Assembly: GCA_025094145.1 (NCBI GenBank)
Contig: JALLLS010000121.1
Location: 1 to 64,000, forward strand
Direction: 5' to 3'
Source of the DNA: Spinellus fusiger
Lineage: Eukaryota; Mucoromycota; Mucoromycetes; Mucorales; Phycomycetaceae
DNA length: 64,000 bases
The position numbers were made by a program, and so were the translations under genes. Every line of letters starts with the position of its first letter. Positions within the stretch are counted from its first letter, which is position 1. Of this stretch, positions 45,530 through 55,287 are shown one piece after another. The notes beneath the pieces were generated by a model. The model had not been told where the DNA came from. It searched no databases and saw nothing but the letters and a program-made list of their open reading frames with translations.

Positions 45530-46220
45530 TACATTTGGAGAGTCATATAGAATCCAAAGAGTCAGTGAGAAGGATTCTAAATAACTAGATAGGTGTGTTA
45601 GAAAGGGTCTATTTGTCCTATGCAATCAACTGAAATTAGAAATTGAAGATATTGAAGTTTGAGGTGGATGTATGTAGAAACACTATTATCAGCTACTGTA
45701 AGCAGTTAGGGGTTGGATTTTTTATGTAGATCACAAGCCAGCCTTGGCTGTAGAATACAAAGAGAAGTGACTTGACTGGGCAAATAAGATAGCTTTTATA
45801 CTAGGGCCTGTGCTATAGGGTGGAAAGAGACGCATCAGATTAGGCATTTTGATGACTGGCTCACACAAATCCCTGACTTGAACCCAATCAAACACATAGG
45901 GTGGGCCTTGGAAAGACGAGTTGGAGAATGAAGGGTACCTATTACCAATGTTGAAAGTCTGAGGACTCTACTTGCAGAAGAGTAGGAGAAGAGTGGTGTT
46001 GAACTTGTACAACGACGAGCTCAGAGTTGGCCATACAAAATACTAATTCCTATTATTTTTAATATTCAAAACTAAATAAAAGATATCGGGCTTTGGCATG
46101 CTTAAGCCTGAAGCCTATAGATCAGATGTAAAGTGTTTTTATTTGATGTTGAATATGTTCTATCTATTTTGTCCTGATATTTATCTTCAAAAGTATTCAA
46201 TTCAATTGGGTGTGACTGTA
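45530..46220 (+). pseudogene. Tc1/mariner relic, family A, third copy
   Basis: Collinear with 15.97-16.99 kb from 'ATTTGGAGAGTCAT' to the right terminus 'GGTGTGACTGTA' (TA 46,219-46,220). The catalytic region reads 'ACTTGAACCCAATC' with a Glu-codon change and stops, so it is dead. Confidence 0.75.
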
Positions 46221-46376
46221 GAACAAGAGTGAAATGGAATAGAAAACGACCTCACTGGGGCGGAGTGGGCCTGGTCTGTCCTTTGAGCGGAGGATCTGCC
46301 TCATGATTGCTTAATATTATTATAATTATTATTTCCCATTGGGCTTACACTACCTTTTTATTTTTTCCTTCTCCTT

Positions 46377-47196
46377 ATGTTGTTTCGTAAAATGTATCAA
46401 CTCTCGACATCCACCACTGCTCTCTTCATATGTGACATACAAAAGAAGTTTGAGGGACTCATTTGGCAGTTTCCAAGTGTAGTGACAGTAGCTAATAAAA
46501 TGGTAAAGCATTTCTCTTTTCTTTTTCTTCCAACGCGTAGAGTACTTATTGGAATAGATAAAAGCATCCAATATACTTGATATTCCTATAGTTGTGACTG
46601 AGCAATACCCAAAAGGTATGTGTAGGAGGATGCGTTCTTTCTAGAGTAGGTTTACTAAGAAAGAATAGCATTCGGCAATACTGCAAGCGAGTTGGATATT
46701 CTTGGTGCTGCTCTTGTTGTGGAAAAGAAAAAGTTCAGTATGTATATTCCACCTGTTGCTGAGTTGATGAAGAAGAGAAATACAAAGTCTGTTCTTCTTG
46801 TTGGTCTTGAGGCAAGTCGTTTTTTGGGGTGGTATTGGGGTATTCATAAGTCCTTAGAGTCATGTCTGCGTGCTTCAAACTGCCTTGGAGTTGTTAAAGA
46901 ATGAGGTGGATGTTTATGTTATTGTTGATGGTGTTTCTTCTCAGAACTCGTCTGAGATCAACATTGCTCTTGGTGTAAGTAGTATTAGTAAGGACATTAA
47001 GCATTAAGTTTCCTGGTTATAGTGCATGAAAGCAGCTGGTGCGACCATTACGACGTCTGAGTCTATTCTGTTCCAACTGGTGCAGGATGCTGGGCATCCA
47101 AACTTCAAGAGCATTAGTGCATTAGTGAAAGAGTATGCTGAAGTGAACAAAGTGAACAAATTGTTACAGAGAGCATCTTTTTCTTCTAGTCTCTAA
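46377..47196 (+). CDS. Isochorismatase-like cysteine hydrolase (ISOC1/YcaC type)
   Basis: A spliced gene. '[13 protein letters not shown]' carries the catalytic Asp. Then come '[12 protein letters not shown]', '[10 protein letters not shown]', '[11 protein letters not shown]' with the family Lys, and 'VLLVGLE' spliced to '[13 protein letters not shown]' with the nucleophile Cys. It ends '[16 protein letters not shown]' to TAA 47,194-47,196. Members hydrolyse small amide, imide or vinyl-ether substrates; the true substrate of this branch is unknown and some are mitochondrial or peroxisomal. The exon join right before the nucleophile uses a GC-AG intron (46,812-46,857). The first intron model gives 'NKM' joined to 'IKASNILD'. 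Confidence 0.87.
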
Positions 47197-47448
47197 AATA
47201 AAGATATTTCCAGGATATATATCAGTGCAACAATGAAGGAAAAGAAGTGTGCAGGTGTAGAGATATATATATATATATGTGTGTGTGTATGGATAGGTGT
47301 ATGTTTATCATGTTTATATTGGACACAGACTATAATCATTCTGTTTTTACATTGTTAGGCACTTATAGAAGAAGAAAATGGAGATTGCATTCGACACAGA
47401 ACATATTCTAAAAGCCCTGTTGACCTTCATTCAGAAGCACTTTTTTGT
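47197..47448. other. Short intergenic region with TA/TG microsatellite
   Basis: (TA)n(TG)n at 47,263-47,290 between the ends of two convergent genes. Confidence 0.5.
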
Positions 47449-48213
47449 CTAATCAAAGCTCTTTTCCCAGAACCCAGTCTCCTTTTTAACCTTTTGTTTT
47501 CCTGTATGGGGTTTACCCAGCCTACGAAGAGCAGCCTTCATTCCAGGATACAGCAGCCCAACATTGATCTTCCACCACTCTCTATTGTACTCCATTTGGC
47601 GCTGGTAGGACTTATCCAAGAAATCTTTGTAGAATACAGACAATGCCTCTGCTGTTACTGGTGCTCCCTTTTCAATTACTTGGCACATATTAGGCTGTGG
47701 AATGGTGTCTTGGTCACTTACATTGCCTCTCATAATCTGCCTTTGCATTTGTAAACATTGTATTATTACTGGACCAAAAGGATTGGTTGAATTCGTCTGC
47801 ATGCTGCTGCAGTAATCTCCATTCCCTTTCCTTGTCTCCTGCCTAAGTTATCTCCATACATTCATTCTTCTTTCTTTACCACTTCTGATTCGTCAGGCGC
47901 AATATGGTACTTTACAGGCCGTAAGTTGGAGATAGGATCAGGAGTTCCAATCATATCTGCTTCTACTGGCTGTAACATCCAGTCGTCGTGCCTTTTCTTT
48001 GGAGCTAACAGTCTGATGAGTAGGCCGGGACACTTTATTTACTTTTCCAAGTCGACATGGTTCGAATAGCCAGTACTGAAGGAATCGACAGTTTCTAATA
48101 ATATATGAGATAGTCTTCTCCTTTATATATATATATTTGCATGTGCCATTCCCAGGCATCGTTTTCTCTGTTCTCTTTACCTGAGTTAAGCATAGCATTT
48201 TATAGATAGCCAC
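47449..48213 (-). CDS. COA8/APOPT1-like mitochondrial protein
   Basis: A spliced minus-strand gene. Exon frames give 'MIGTPDPISNLRPVKY' then 'HIAPDESEV' (family hallmark PDP.SNLRP), 'EFNQSFWSSNNTMF' and the C-terminal 'FYKDFLDKSYQRQMEYNREW' followed by 'WKINVGLLYPGMKAA'. This matches the apoptogenic-protein/COA8 family, mitochondrial matrix proteins that protect cytochrome oxidase assembly from oxidative damage. The N-terminal exon is uncertain: an ATG lies at 48,213, but the splice into 'LLAPKKRHDDWM' was not resolved. It probably encodes the targeting sequence. Confidence 0.75.
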
Positions 48214-48867
48214 CCAGGCTTCTTTTGAAAGTTAAGAAGAAAAGAAGGGAAAAAGAACCGTGGCAAGGATTTGCAAAGTCACTAGCAGTCACACCAACCA
48301 TTACAAATGAGTTCAAAGGTGTTTGTTCTTTAGATGGCCTATCTGCCTTATGTTGTAGTGTAGGATGGCCATGTCTCTGGCAACCTATACACTAGATTTA
48401 TCTATTCTTATTCATAGTGAACTTTTTGTTTGTATGGATAAAGATAGCTATTGTCTGTTTTATAGAGGGAAGTAGGTGGTGTTGTTTGTATTCAATTACA
48501 GGGCAGTCTGCTCCTACTCTCCTATTAAAATGATGATTAACTATAACAAATTAGTGGGAGATAGTAATAACTCGTAACTAACAGGTAATAAGTGATAAGT
48601 AATAAGTAATAAGTAATAATACCACTGTAATTGAGCACCCATCTAGGAATAGGTCGATGGCTTGTGTACTTACCTATATAGTATTCTACAGTGAAGAATA
48701 CAAAGTATTTCTTAAAAAAAAGATAAACACATATTTTATTTTATATAAAACAAAACAACAACAACAATAATAATAATAATACTAAACAATAAACAATACA
48801 AAAAGTTTATCACTGGCTAGTATTAGCTATGTACATTGGAAGGACATTATAAAACATAAAAGAATGC
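48214..48867. other. Intergenic, no gene recognised
   Basis: AT-rich, with AATA/CAA microsatellites near 48,750-48,800. It separates the 5' end of COA8 from the 3' end of the PAPS reductase gene. Confidence 0.45.
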
Positions 48868-49777
48868 TCAAGTAGCAATACGAATAGAAGAACGATGACT
48901 CTCTTCCTGCTCCTTTTTCTTATTCTTAGCTGCTACAAAAGCAGCACGCATTTTGAAATAGTCCTTGTGCAAACCACACTCTGTCTTTTGTGAGTTAGAC
49001 CAGCGACCTGACCGCTCGTTGTCTCCCTCCGTTGAAGGTGCCTTGGTAGAGTGCCAGTCACCAATGGAACGGTAGCCTTGGTCAACAAGTGCATTGTAAG
49101 GCACCTTATTGGCACGAATGTAAGTCCAGACTTGTTGGTAATCCCAGTAGGCAAGAGGATTGAGTTTGATGAGGCCTGTAGAGTCGATCTCTAGAATAGG
49201 AATGCTTTCGCGGTCTCCCTTTTGGCTGCGACGTCTGCCTGTAATGACCGATTGGACATTGAGTTCAGCATAGGCACGATGGGCTGGTTCTACTTTGACA
49301 AGGTAGTCGTAGGTGGCCTCATCTGTCTCCCATAGACGAGGGCCATTGTCATGCTCAAATGCCTTGGCTGTGGTGTAGTCTGATGGGCGGAATATTTTGA
49401 GAGGGACGTGGTAGGTTTCCTGACATTGCTGGGCCAGTGCTATGGTCTCTTTGAAGTGATAGAGTGTGTCCAGGAAAATCAATGGTACAGCATGGGGTTG
49501 TTGGCGCTCAGTGCTGATCTTGTGGATCATGTCTAGAGTGACAAGGCCTAGAGCAGAAGTGTGAGGCCCTAGTCTACTTGTCTGTAGGCTGTTTTCTAAT
49601 GCAATTACCTGTCAATCCAAAGGCAGTTGTTTGATAGAGATTGGGCAGAGTGTCCATGGCCCATTCAAGGATCTCAGTAGGAGACAAGGTTGCAAGATGT
49701 TCATTGATGTATCGGAGTGTCTCTGGACTTGTCTCACGGCCCAAGGGTAGGCGAATCTGAGTAGTCGTGGTGGGCAT
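48868..49777 (-). CDS. MET16: Phosphoadenylyl-sulfate (PAPS) reductase
   Basis: Two exons (49,777-49,609 and 49,568-48,868) close in frame to give 289 residues. An N-terminal helical segment 'LATLSPTEILEWAMDTLPN' joins 'FGLTG..TSALGLVTLDM'. Then 'PLIFLDTLYHFKET' and 'VITGRRRSQKGDR' bind PAPS, 'LNPLAYWDYQQVWTYI' follows, and the C-terminal 'ERSGRW..KTECGLH' holds the catalytic Cys. The enzyme reduces PAPS to sulfite and 3',5'-ADP with thioredoxin in sulfate assimilation. A short 40-nt intron. Confidence 0.95.
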
Positions 49778-49905
49778 ACTGTTAATTAAGGAATAAAATT
49801 GGAGGATATTAGAGTGGAAATGGTGTCCACTGGGGCAAGAAAGAGGAAGAAAGAGGAGGAAGAGTGTTTGGTAAGGACAGAATCTCAACAGAAGTTGTTG
49901 TATTT

Positions 49906-50470
49906 AAATACTCGCTTGCCTAGCCATTGAGAAGCCTCGTTTTGATGTGCAAGAAGTGTGTAAGCACCCTTACCATGCCAATAACCCACCCATAAATGGT
50001 ATAATGGTCTCTCATCAAGATAGCGTCTTGGCCAATCGTAGACGGATGAAATGGCGAATATTCATTGAAACACTACGTCAACGCTATTTTCTCCTCTCTT
50101 CCGTCATATAGACAAAGCATATCCGAATGAAATACTGTGGAGTCTATTGGTCCATCCCTAAAGATAGTCCAAGAACAGTGTTTTGCTGACTTACTGGTCT
50201 ATTCAAGTGAGACAAACTCAATCCATGACTCATCAAAGGAGCCACCATCTGCCTGCTTCATTCCAGCCGTCACTCCACCCCAATACAGTGCAACCAGTAG
50301 GTGTAGGTGTAGGTGTAGGTGTAGATAGCAGTGGTCAATGGCAATGACACGCCTCTCCACAGGATTCAATGGTATCAAGACAGCCACTCTAGGTAGAGGA
50401 ATCTACAGCTGCTTGATAATGGACATGTCTATTCTGCTCTATTCTATTCATTCTGCTCTATCCACCTCCA
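49906..50470 (+). CDS. Candidate spliced gene, unrecognised
   Basis: Two suggestive coding stretches lie between the PAPS reductase promoter and uS17m. The first (49,913-50,110) reads 'KPRFDVQEVCKHPYHANNPP' then 'VSHQDSVLANRRRMKWRIF'. The second (about 50,140-50,385) reads 'DSSKEPPSACFIPAVTPP' and splices across a GTAGGT-repeat intron (50,299-50,334) to 'NGNDTPLHRIQWYQDSHS'. The link between them was not resolved and no family is recognised. It could also be non-coding leader sequence. Confidence 0.3.
50296..50334 (+). repeat. GTGTAG hexamer tandem repeat
   Basis: Four to five copies of GGTGTA, ending in TAGATAGCAG. If the candidate gene is real, this is its intron, beginning with GTAGGT and ending in CAG. 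Confidence 0.7.
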
Positions 50471-50583
50471 ACACCTACACTCACAGAATTCCTCACTTAC
50501 TCTTTTTATCCAATCAGCTTACTCAGAATAAAGACATGTCTTTCTATATACACTCTTTATTTTGCACAGTACATCACTCCTAT

Positions 50584-50887
50584 TTATGCTGTTTGTGCAC
50601 TTCTGATAATTTCCGCAATGGTAAAGTGTTTCTTTTTACTCAAAGGTCTACAGGCCTCAATACGAACAACATCGCCTAATCCACAAAGCTGGTTTTCATC
50701 GTGTGCAAGATAGTTCTTATGGGATTGGATAGTCTGTGTCCACAAAAAGCAATCTCAGTGTCTTAAAGATAAGAGGGTGGAAATGTACCTTGAGAACAAT
50801 AGGGTGCATTTTCTGGCTTGTCACTTTCACTTTGACCGTCTTTTGCATGGCATTGCTCACCACCATGCCTATAAAGTTTTGTCGCAT
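50584..50887 (-). CDS. Mitochondrial ribosomal protein uS17m
   Basis: Two exons (50,887-50,789 and 50,733-50,584) give 82 residues. The sequence '[16 protein letters not shown]' leads to '[20 protein letters not shown]' and '[17 protein letters not shown]', the universal S17 motifs (VxxxMxKTxxV; HDE; GDxVxIxxCRPxSKxKxF). Size and sequence fit the mitochondrial, bacterial-type S17, a small-subunit primary rRNA-binding protein. The start ATG 50,887 precedes the conserved region by seven residues. It is divergent from the LYRM2-like gene, 188 bp away. Confidence 0.93.
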
Positions 50888-51075
50888 GTTGAGAAATGAA
50901 CAGGGAAAGGAAGACCTTTAGGATATGTCTTTGTTGATTTTTGTTCTGTGACTTGCTCTTCTCTTCTAGCAGTCCCTTCTTGGCTGTCTGTCTGTCTCTT
51001 CTTGGCTGTTTCTTTTGGGAGGTGTTCTTGTTCCTTTGAAAGAAGTGGCTCCTCTTTTCTCTTTTTGTTTTCATA

Positions 51076-51613
51076 ATGAGACCTACAGTGTGTTTAATGC
51101 ACAAAGCACCTCCAATGCCTCGCTTCTTTAAAAAGGAGACATTGACCTTGGATCATGTAATAAACTATGAGGCACTGTGGTTGACTTAATACGCACACTC
51201 TCTTCTTCTTCTCTTTCAGTTCCTAACACGGGGAAGAGTGATTTCCCTGTACCGCCAGATACTAAGATGTACAAAAGGTACTGTTGCAGTAGAGTAGAAT
51301 AGAGTGTCTTATACTGCAATAAAGGGCTAGACAAAAGCGACGCCAGGGAGATACGGGCATGGGCTCGTTCTGATTTTGAACGGTCTCGTCATGAGGTAGA
51401 ATTGGTAAGAAGAACTTCAAACCATGTCGAGCGGGCTAACAGTGTCTTTGTTCTTTCTTTCTTTCTTTTTTCTTTATATATTCATATATTCATATATATT
51501 CATAGGATAAAATTAAGTCGTTGCTTTCTTCAGGAAAACATCAAATGCATACCCTTCAGAGTTCCATGATGATAGCCCATGCTAATAACAGTCCCAGTGA
51601 CTTGCCACAGTGA
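51076..51613 (+). CDS. LYRM2-like LYR-motif mitochondrial protein
   Basis: A spliced small protein. The N-terminal 'MPRFFKKETLTLDH' joins 'FLTRGRVISLYRQILR', the LYR motif. It is followed by 'DAREIRAWARSDFERSR' and 'LDKIKSLLSSGKHQMHTLQ', ending at TGA 51,611-51,613. The order F..R..V..LYR.iLR, then 'R.W.R.dFe..r', then the G.....L pattern is that of LYRM2. LYR proteins bind mitochondrial acyl-carrier protein and help assemble respiratory complexes or Fe-S clusters; LYRM2 is linked to complex I. The exact initiator among three in-frame ATGs (51,076, 51,098 frame-checked only by eye, or at 'MPRFF') is uncertain. Confidence 0.8.
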
Positions 51614-51870
51614 GGGTTAGTTCAGTAGAGAAGAAATGAATCCATCCACAACCGTCTTTTTTCTTATTAAAAAAAGATAATAATACTAAAATAGGGTGTT
51701 TCTTTTATTTATATTCATATCTGATCTCTATGGTGATGATGTATATTCCTGTAGACCTTCCTTCCTATAGAGAGAAAGACAAAATTATTTAGAAAGAAAG
51801 AAAGAGAAAAAGAAAAGAAAAAGAGCAATAGAATAAAGCAATAAGAACACTTAATGAAGCAGAAAGAAGC
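51614..51870. other. 3' region between convergent genes
   Basis: Poly-A rich, with AAAG repeats near 51,795-51,830. No gene. Confidence 0.5.
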
Positions 51871-53971
51871 TTATCCTAGACTCCATTGTGTGCTCAACCA
51901 ATCGTATTTCGCCAATGCACTGGCCTTGGTACAGTCAGGAGCATGACTCTTCTGCTTGATCTGTAATAAATAAATAAATAAATAAATAAAAGACATCCCA
52001 TAGTGTGAGCCAGCTGTAATGGCTTATCTCCTATTATTATTTTACTTACTCTTGGCATGGCTACTGTGCTATTGTCTGACTTTGAATGGTAGGCAGCCAT
52101 CTTTCCATAGCCCTGAGGACTGATCACTCTATAGTCTGTGTGTCCTAGCAACCAGTTCTCCACCACAGCACTATTCACACCAGGCGTCATTCGAGCACGG
52201 GTGACTTCTTTAGGGATCTCCACATTGATGTACTTTGCAATCTGATCAGGTTCAATGTGCTCAATGGGAAGACTAGTGACGACCATGGAAGTGTCTTTGT
52301 AGCCACTGCCAATGTACTTTTTAGCGAGAGCACGGTCCTCATTCATGGATACAAAGTGATCCCGAAGCTTCAATGAGTCAGTGACAAGGAAGTACACCAC
52401 GCGCTGGTGCTGGGGTTTTCTGTGGACACTGGCCAATTGATTAGCGCAGGTCAAAAAGTGATCCCATTTAGCCACAGTGTTATCGTCGTACTGAGGATTA
52501 GCAAGAGCATTGTCATCGGTGCGGATCTGTGAATATTCCCCATTGTAACAGCACCATGGATAAGTAGATGAATAAAAGGATCACCCATGTATACAAAGGC
52601 AATGGGCCTTGTTACCTGTAATCCAATGCTCAGAACACTGTCCATATTGAACATGTGTCGATAGGCATTAAGATAGCGTCTGCTGCCAATGGTAGGATGG
52701 AACAAATAGTCAGCAAGACATCCAAACGTATTTTCCTTGGTGAGTCCCATACTGGCCAGTATTCTGGGATAGACGGTGGATTCTTGGAAGGTGCGGATAA
52801 TATAAGCTCGGTTGGATCTTACTTCTATATACTACACAGAGGAAGAAAGAAAAAGAAAAAAAGAAAAAAAGACCCTCAGTGGATGCTGCCTTTCTCTTTT
52901 GTACCAGTGGACAGACTCCCTTACCGTGCCATTCCATAGCTTATTAAAGTCCTGTGCTGGTCCATCACGGAAGATGATTTTTCCCATCCCAGGCCACTTT
53001 TGGTTCAATGTATCCACTCGTTCTATTCCCAACAGAGGGTTCTGTAGATGATTAAAGAGGGCTGTCATCTCTCTAGGATCATAAGTCCAGTCAATGTTGG
53101 GTTTATCAAACAGGATCTCCAGTGGGATGGGATTCTCATCCGCCCAATGAGCCAAATAAGCACGGTCTGTCAAAAGAGCATAGAAGAACGTAGAAATCAT
53201 GCCTAGAATGAAAGAGACAGCGATGAGATGTCCCTTTTCTTCATTTTCACTCGAAAACAACAGCTCTTGCTCAACCTACCACTCATACGATCTGCCAAAC
53301 CACCACAGCCTCGGTTACTATTGGCAGGGACCTCTTTGCAGAGATAGGAGATGTAGGTGGGTTTGTCCTCATGAACAAAGCTATGGTAATCGTTTGCTCT
53401 GAGGCGCTGAAGTTGTTCCAATCGACGCTCGTGAAGTGCAGTGTACTTCTCCTGCCAGTTGCCACATTCTCCTCGAGTATTGTAGGGTTCTGCATCTGTG
53501 AATCCATGGACAGGATCCCACTGCTGACAATAATTGTCGTAGTCAGCTGTAGATGCATACTGCACTGCCTTGAGAAGACTGTCGTGGGGTGAGGGAGGAG
53601 TATAGCTGCCATCAGGAGACTCTGGAATGACTATCTTTGTTGGGAGGCGACAGATATCCTCTGATTTGATACCTCCATAGATGGAAGCAGGTGGGTCTGC
53701 ACTGGGAACGATAGTATCATCAGACTCCTTGACACCAAAAGAGTAGTCTTCGCTGTCACTGGTGGTGGTGTTTATTGACTTTCCTATACATACAATAAGC
53801 CTCTGTTGGCTGTGGACAGACACTACCAGAATAGACAATAGAGCCAACAAGTATGATGATAATCGTCATCAAGCTGATCATAGTGAGTGCCTTGGCTAGC
53901 TTGTATTTGAACAGCAGACTGTTGAGCTCTCCACTGCCGCCCACACGCTGATAAAGTGTATTGGACGCCAT
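51871..53971 (-). CDS. Type II membrane fucosyltransferase-like enzyme (GT37-like)
   Basis: A spliced minus-strand gene starting 'MASNTLYQRVGGSGELN', with one membrane anchor (about residues 28-49). After a stem come 'DKPTYISYLCKEV', 'RGCGGLADRMSGMISTFFYA' then 'LLTDRAYL', 'TFGCLADYLFHPT', 'VLSIGLQIR' and 'TPGVNSAVVENWLLGHTDY'. The pattern G.GGLA.R..G..S.F.YALLTDR, then YLFHPT, then IG.Q.R is that of plant xyloglucan-type alpha-1,2-fucosyltransferases (CAZy GT37). It ends 'KYDWLSTQWSLG' at TAA 51,871-51,873. Fucose occurs in Mucoromycota cell-wall polymers, so a Golgi role in making wall glycans is a fair inference; donor and linkage are unproven. Confidence 0.78.
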
Positions 53972-54630
53972 AATAAAGTTACTCTATAAAGTCACTCCAA
54001 GCAGAGACAGCAAATAGAAAAGGAACAGAAATCTATTTTATTTTATTATATTTTATTATTATATTATTATTCTAACTCAAAATACACACCAGGAGGTCTT
54101 TAGGATATAAAAGGAAATAGTCGAAATACAATTGTTTAGAAATGACATAGATTTGAAAAGGAGCAAAAATAGAGATGTATTCATGTTAGTTCTTAAATAA
54201 AGATTATTCTGTAAATTTACCTGTAAATATCTGAATCCCGAAGGAAACCACTTTTGATGTGGCGATATATAATATAATATGAATAAGAATATCTATTCTT
54301 ATGTGACTGTATAGATACCCTTTGATGCATTCACATCTCTGTTCTAAACAATTCCACAAGTTTGGCAAGCGTGGATAGTGTTGAAATTCACTAATACCTC
54401 AGTGAGGATATTTGTGTTGCAAGTATGGCAGATCTTGAGAACAAAAATAAGAGTAACTGTTAGAAGAGCTTTTCATCTGGGCTTGAGTTCAATGTAATCC
54501 ATAAGACATACTACTGATTCTTCTTCCAATAGATGATATATGGCTTATTAATAGCAAGACAATTATTAAGTACAAGGTAAGCATATTATCTCTCTTGATT
54601 GAATTATTACTAATACACTCTTCTGTTATT
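53972..54630. other. Intergenic, AT-rich
   Basis: TTTTATTA repeats at 54,030-54,070. Nothing else recognisable. Confidence 0.45.
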
Positions 54631-54639
54631 AGATAAGTT

Positions 54640-55043
54640 AAGACTCTTTCTCAAGTCAGTCCAAGGTGGTCTTCTTCCTTCTATACTGTCTAAGGTGTCT
54701 AGGCTGTCTAGGGTATACTCCTGAGCATAGTTATCTATCTCCCAAGGATAAAGCACAAAGCTTTTAGGGTGTGGATTCTATTGCTATGAGGGAATGCACT
54801 TGGGCAGTAGCTATAGTCATACTATAGTATTAGCTACATTATTATAATAAACAATTTTATCCATAAACAATATATTCTATTGATAATACAATTTGATAGT
54901 GAGATATTCCACAAAAGGAAACAATTATTTAGATACTTGCAAACCTTTTGATTTTAAACACATCTCCATAAAAGGCAATATATTTTTAGACATAAAAGGA
55001 AGGAGATATCACCGCCTAAAAGCCAGAAAAATCTTTGGGTGTG
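54640..55043 (-). mobile_element. TA-flanked non-autonomous DNA element, copy 3 (inverted, truncated)
   Basis: The reverse complement of the left ~400 bp of copies 1 and 2: 'GTATACTCCTGAGCATAGTT', the 'GGATAAAGCACAAAG' block and the terminus 'AAATCTTTGGGTGTG' followed by TA (55,044-55,045). The other end is missing. It lies about 240 bp upstream of the next gene. Confidence 0.75.
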
Positions 55044-55287
55044 TAGAATCCATGTCACAGTGCAATATTACAGGTGAGTTGCCTTTAACCCGGGCTCAAA
55101 AGGGAAATAAAGAGAGAAAAAAGGAAAATATAAAAAAGGAAATCCCGTGACATTACTCTCTTTCCACTCTTCTGGATAAAGTCCTAAGAAATAAACATTG
55201 AACTCAGCCCACACCTACAAACACACAGTCACACGCACACACACTCTCTCTCACTCTCTCTCTGCCTTATAACCATAGAAGCACAGC

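Noticed and set aside
48050..48070. 'GGTTCGAATAGCC' as a possible tRNA T-arm
   Set aside because: No acceptor-stem pairing or anticodon arm around it; it lies in the 5' part of the COA8-like gene.
52655..53071. Plus-strand ORFs across the fucosyltransferase-like gene
   Set aside because: Conserved motifs are all on the minus strand; the plus ORFs have no family features.
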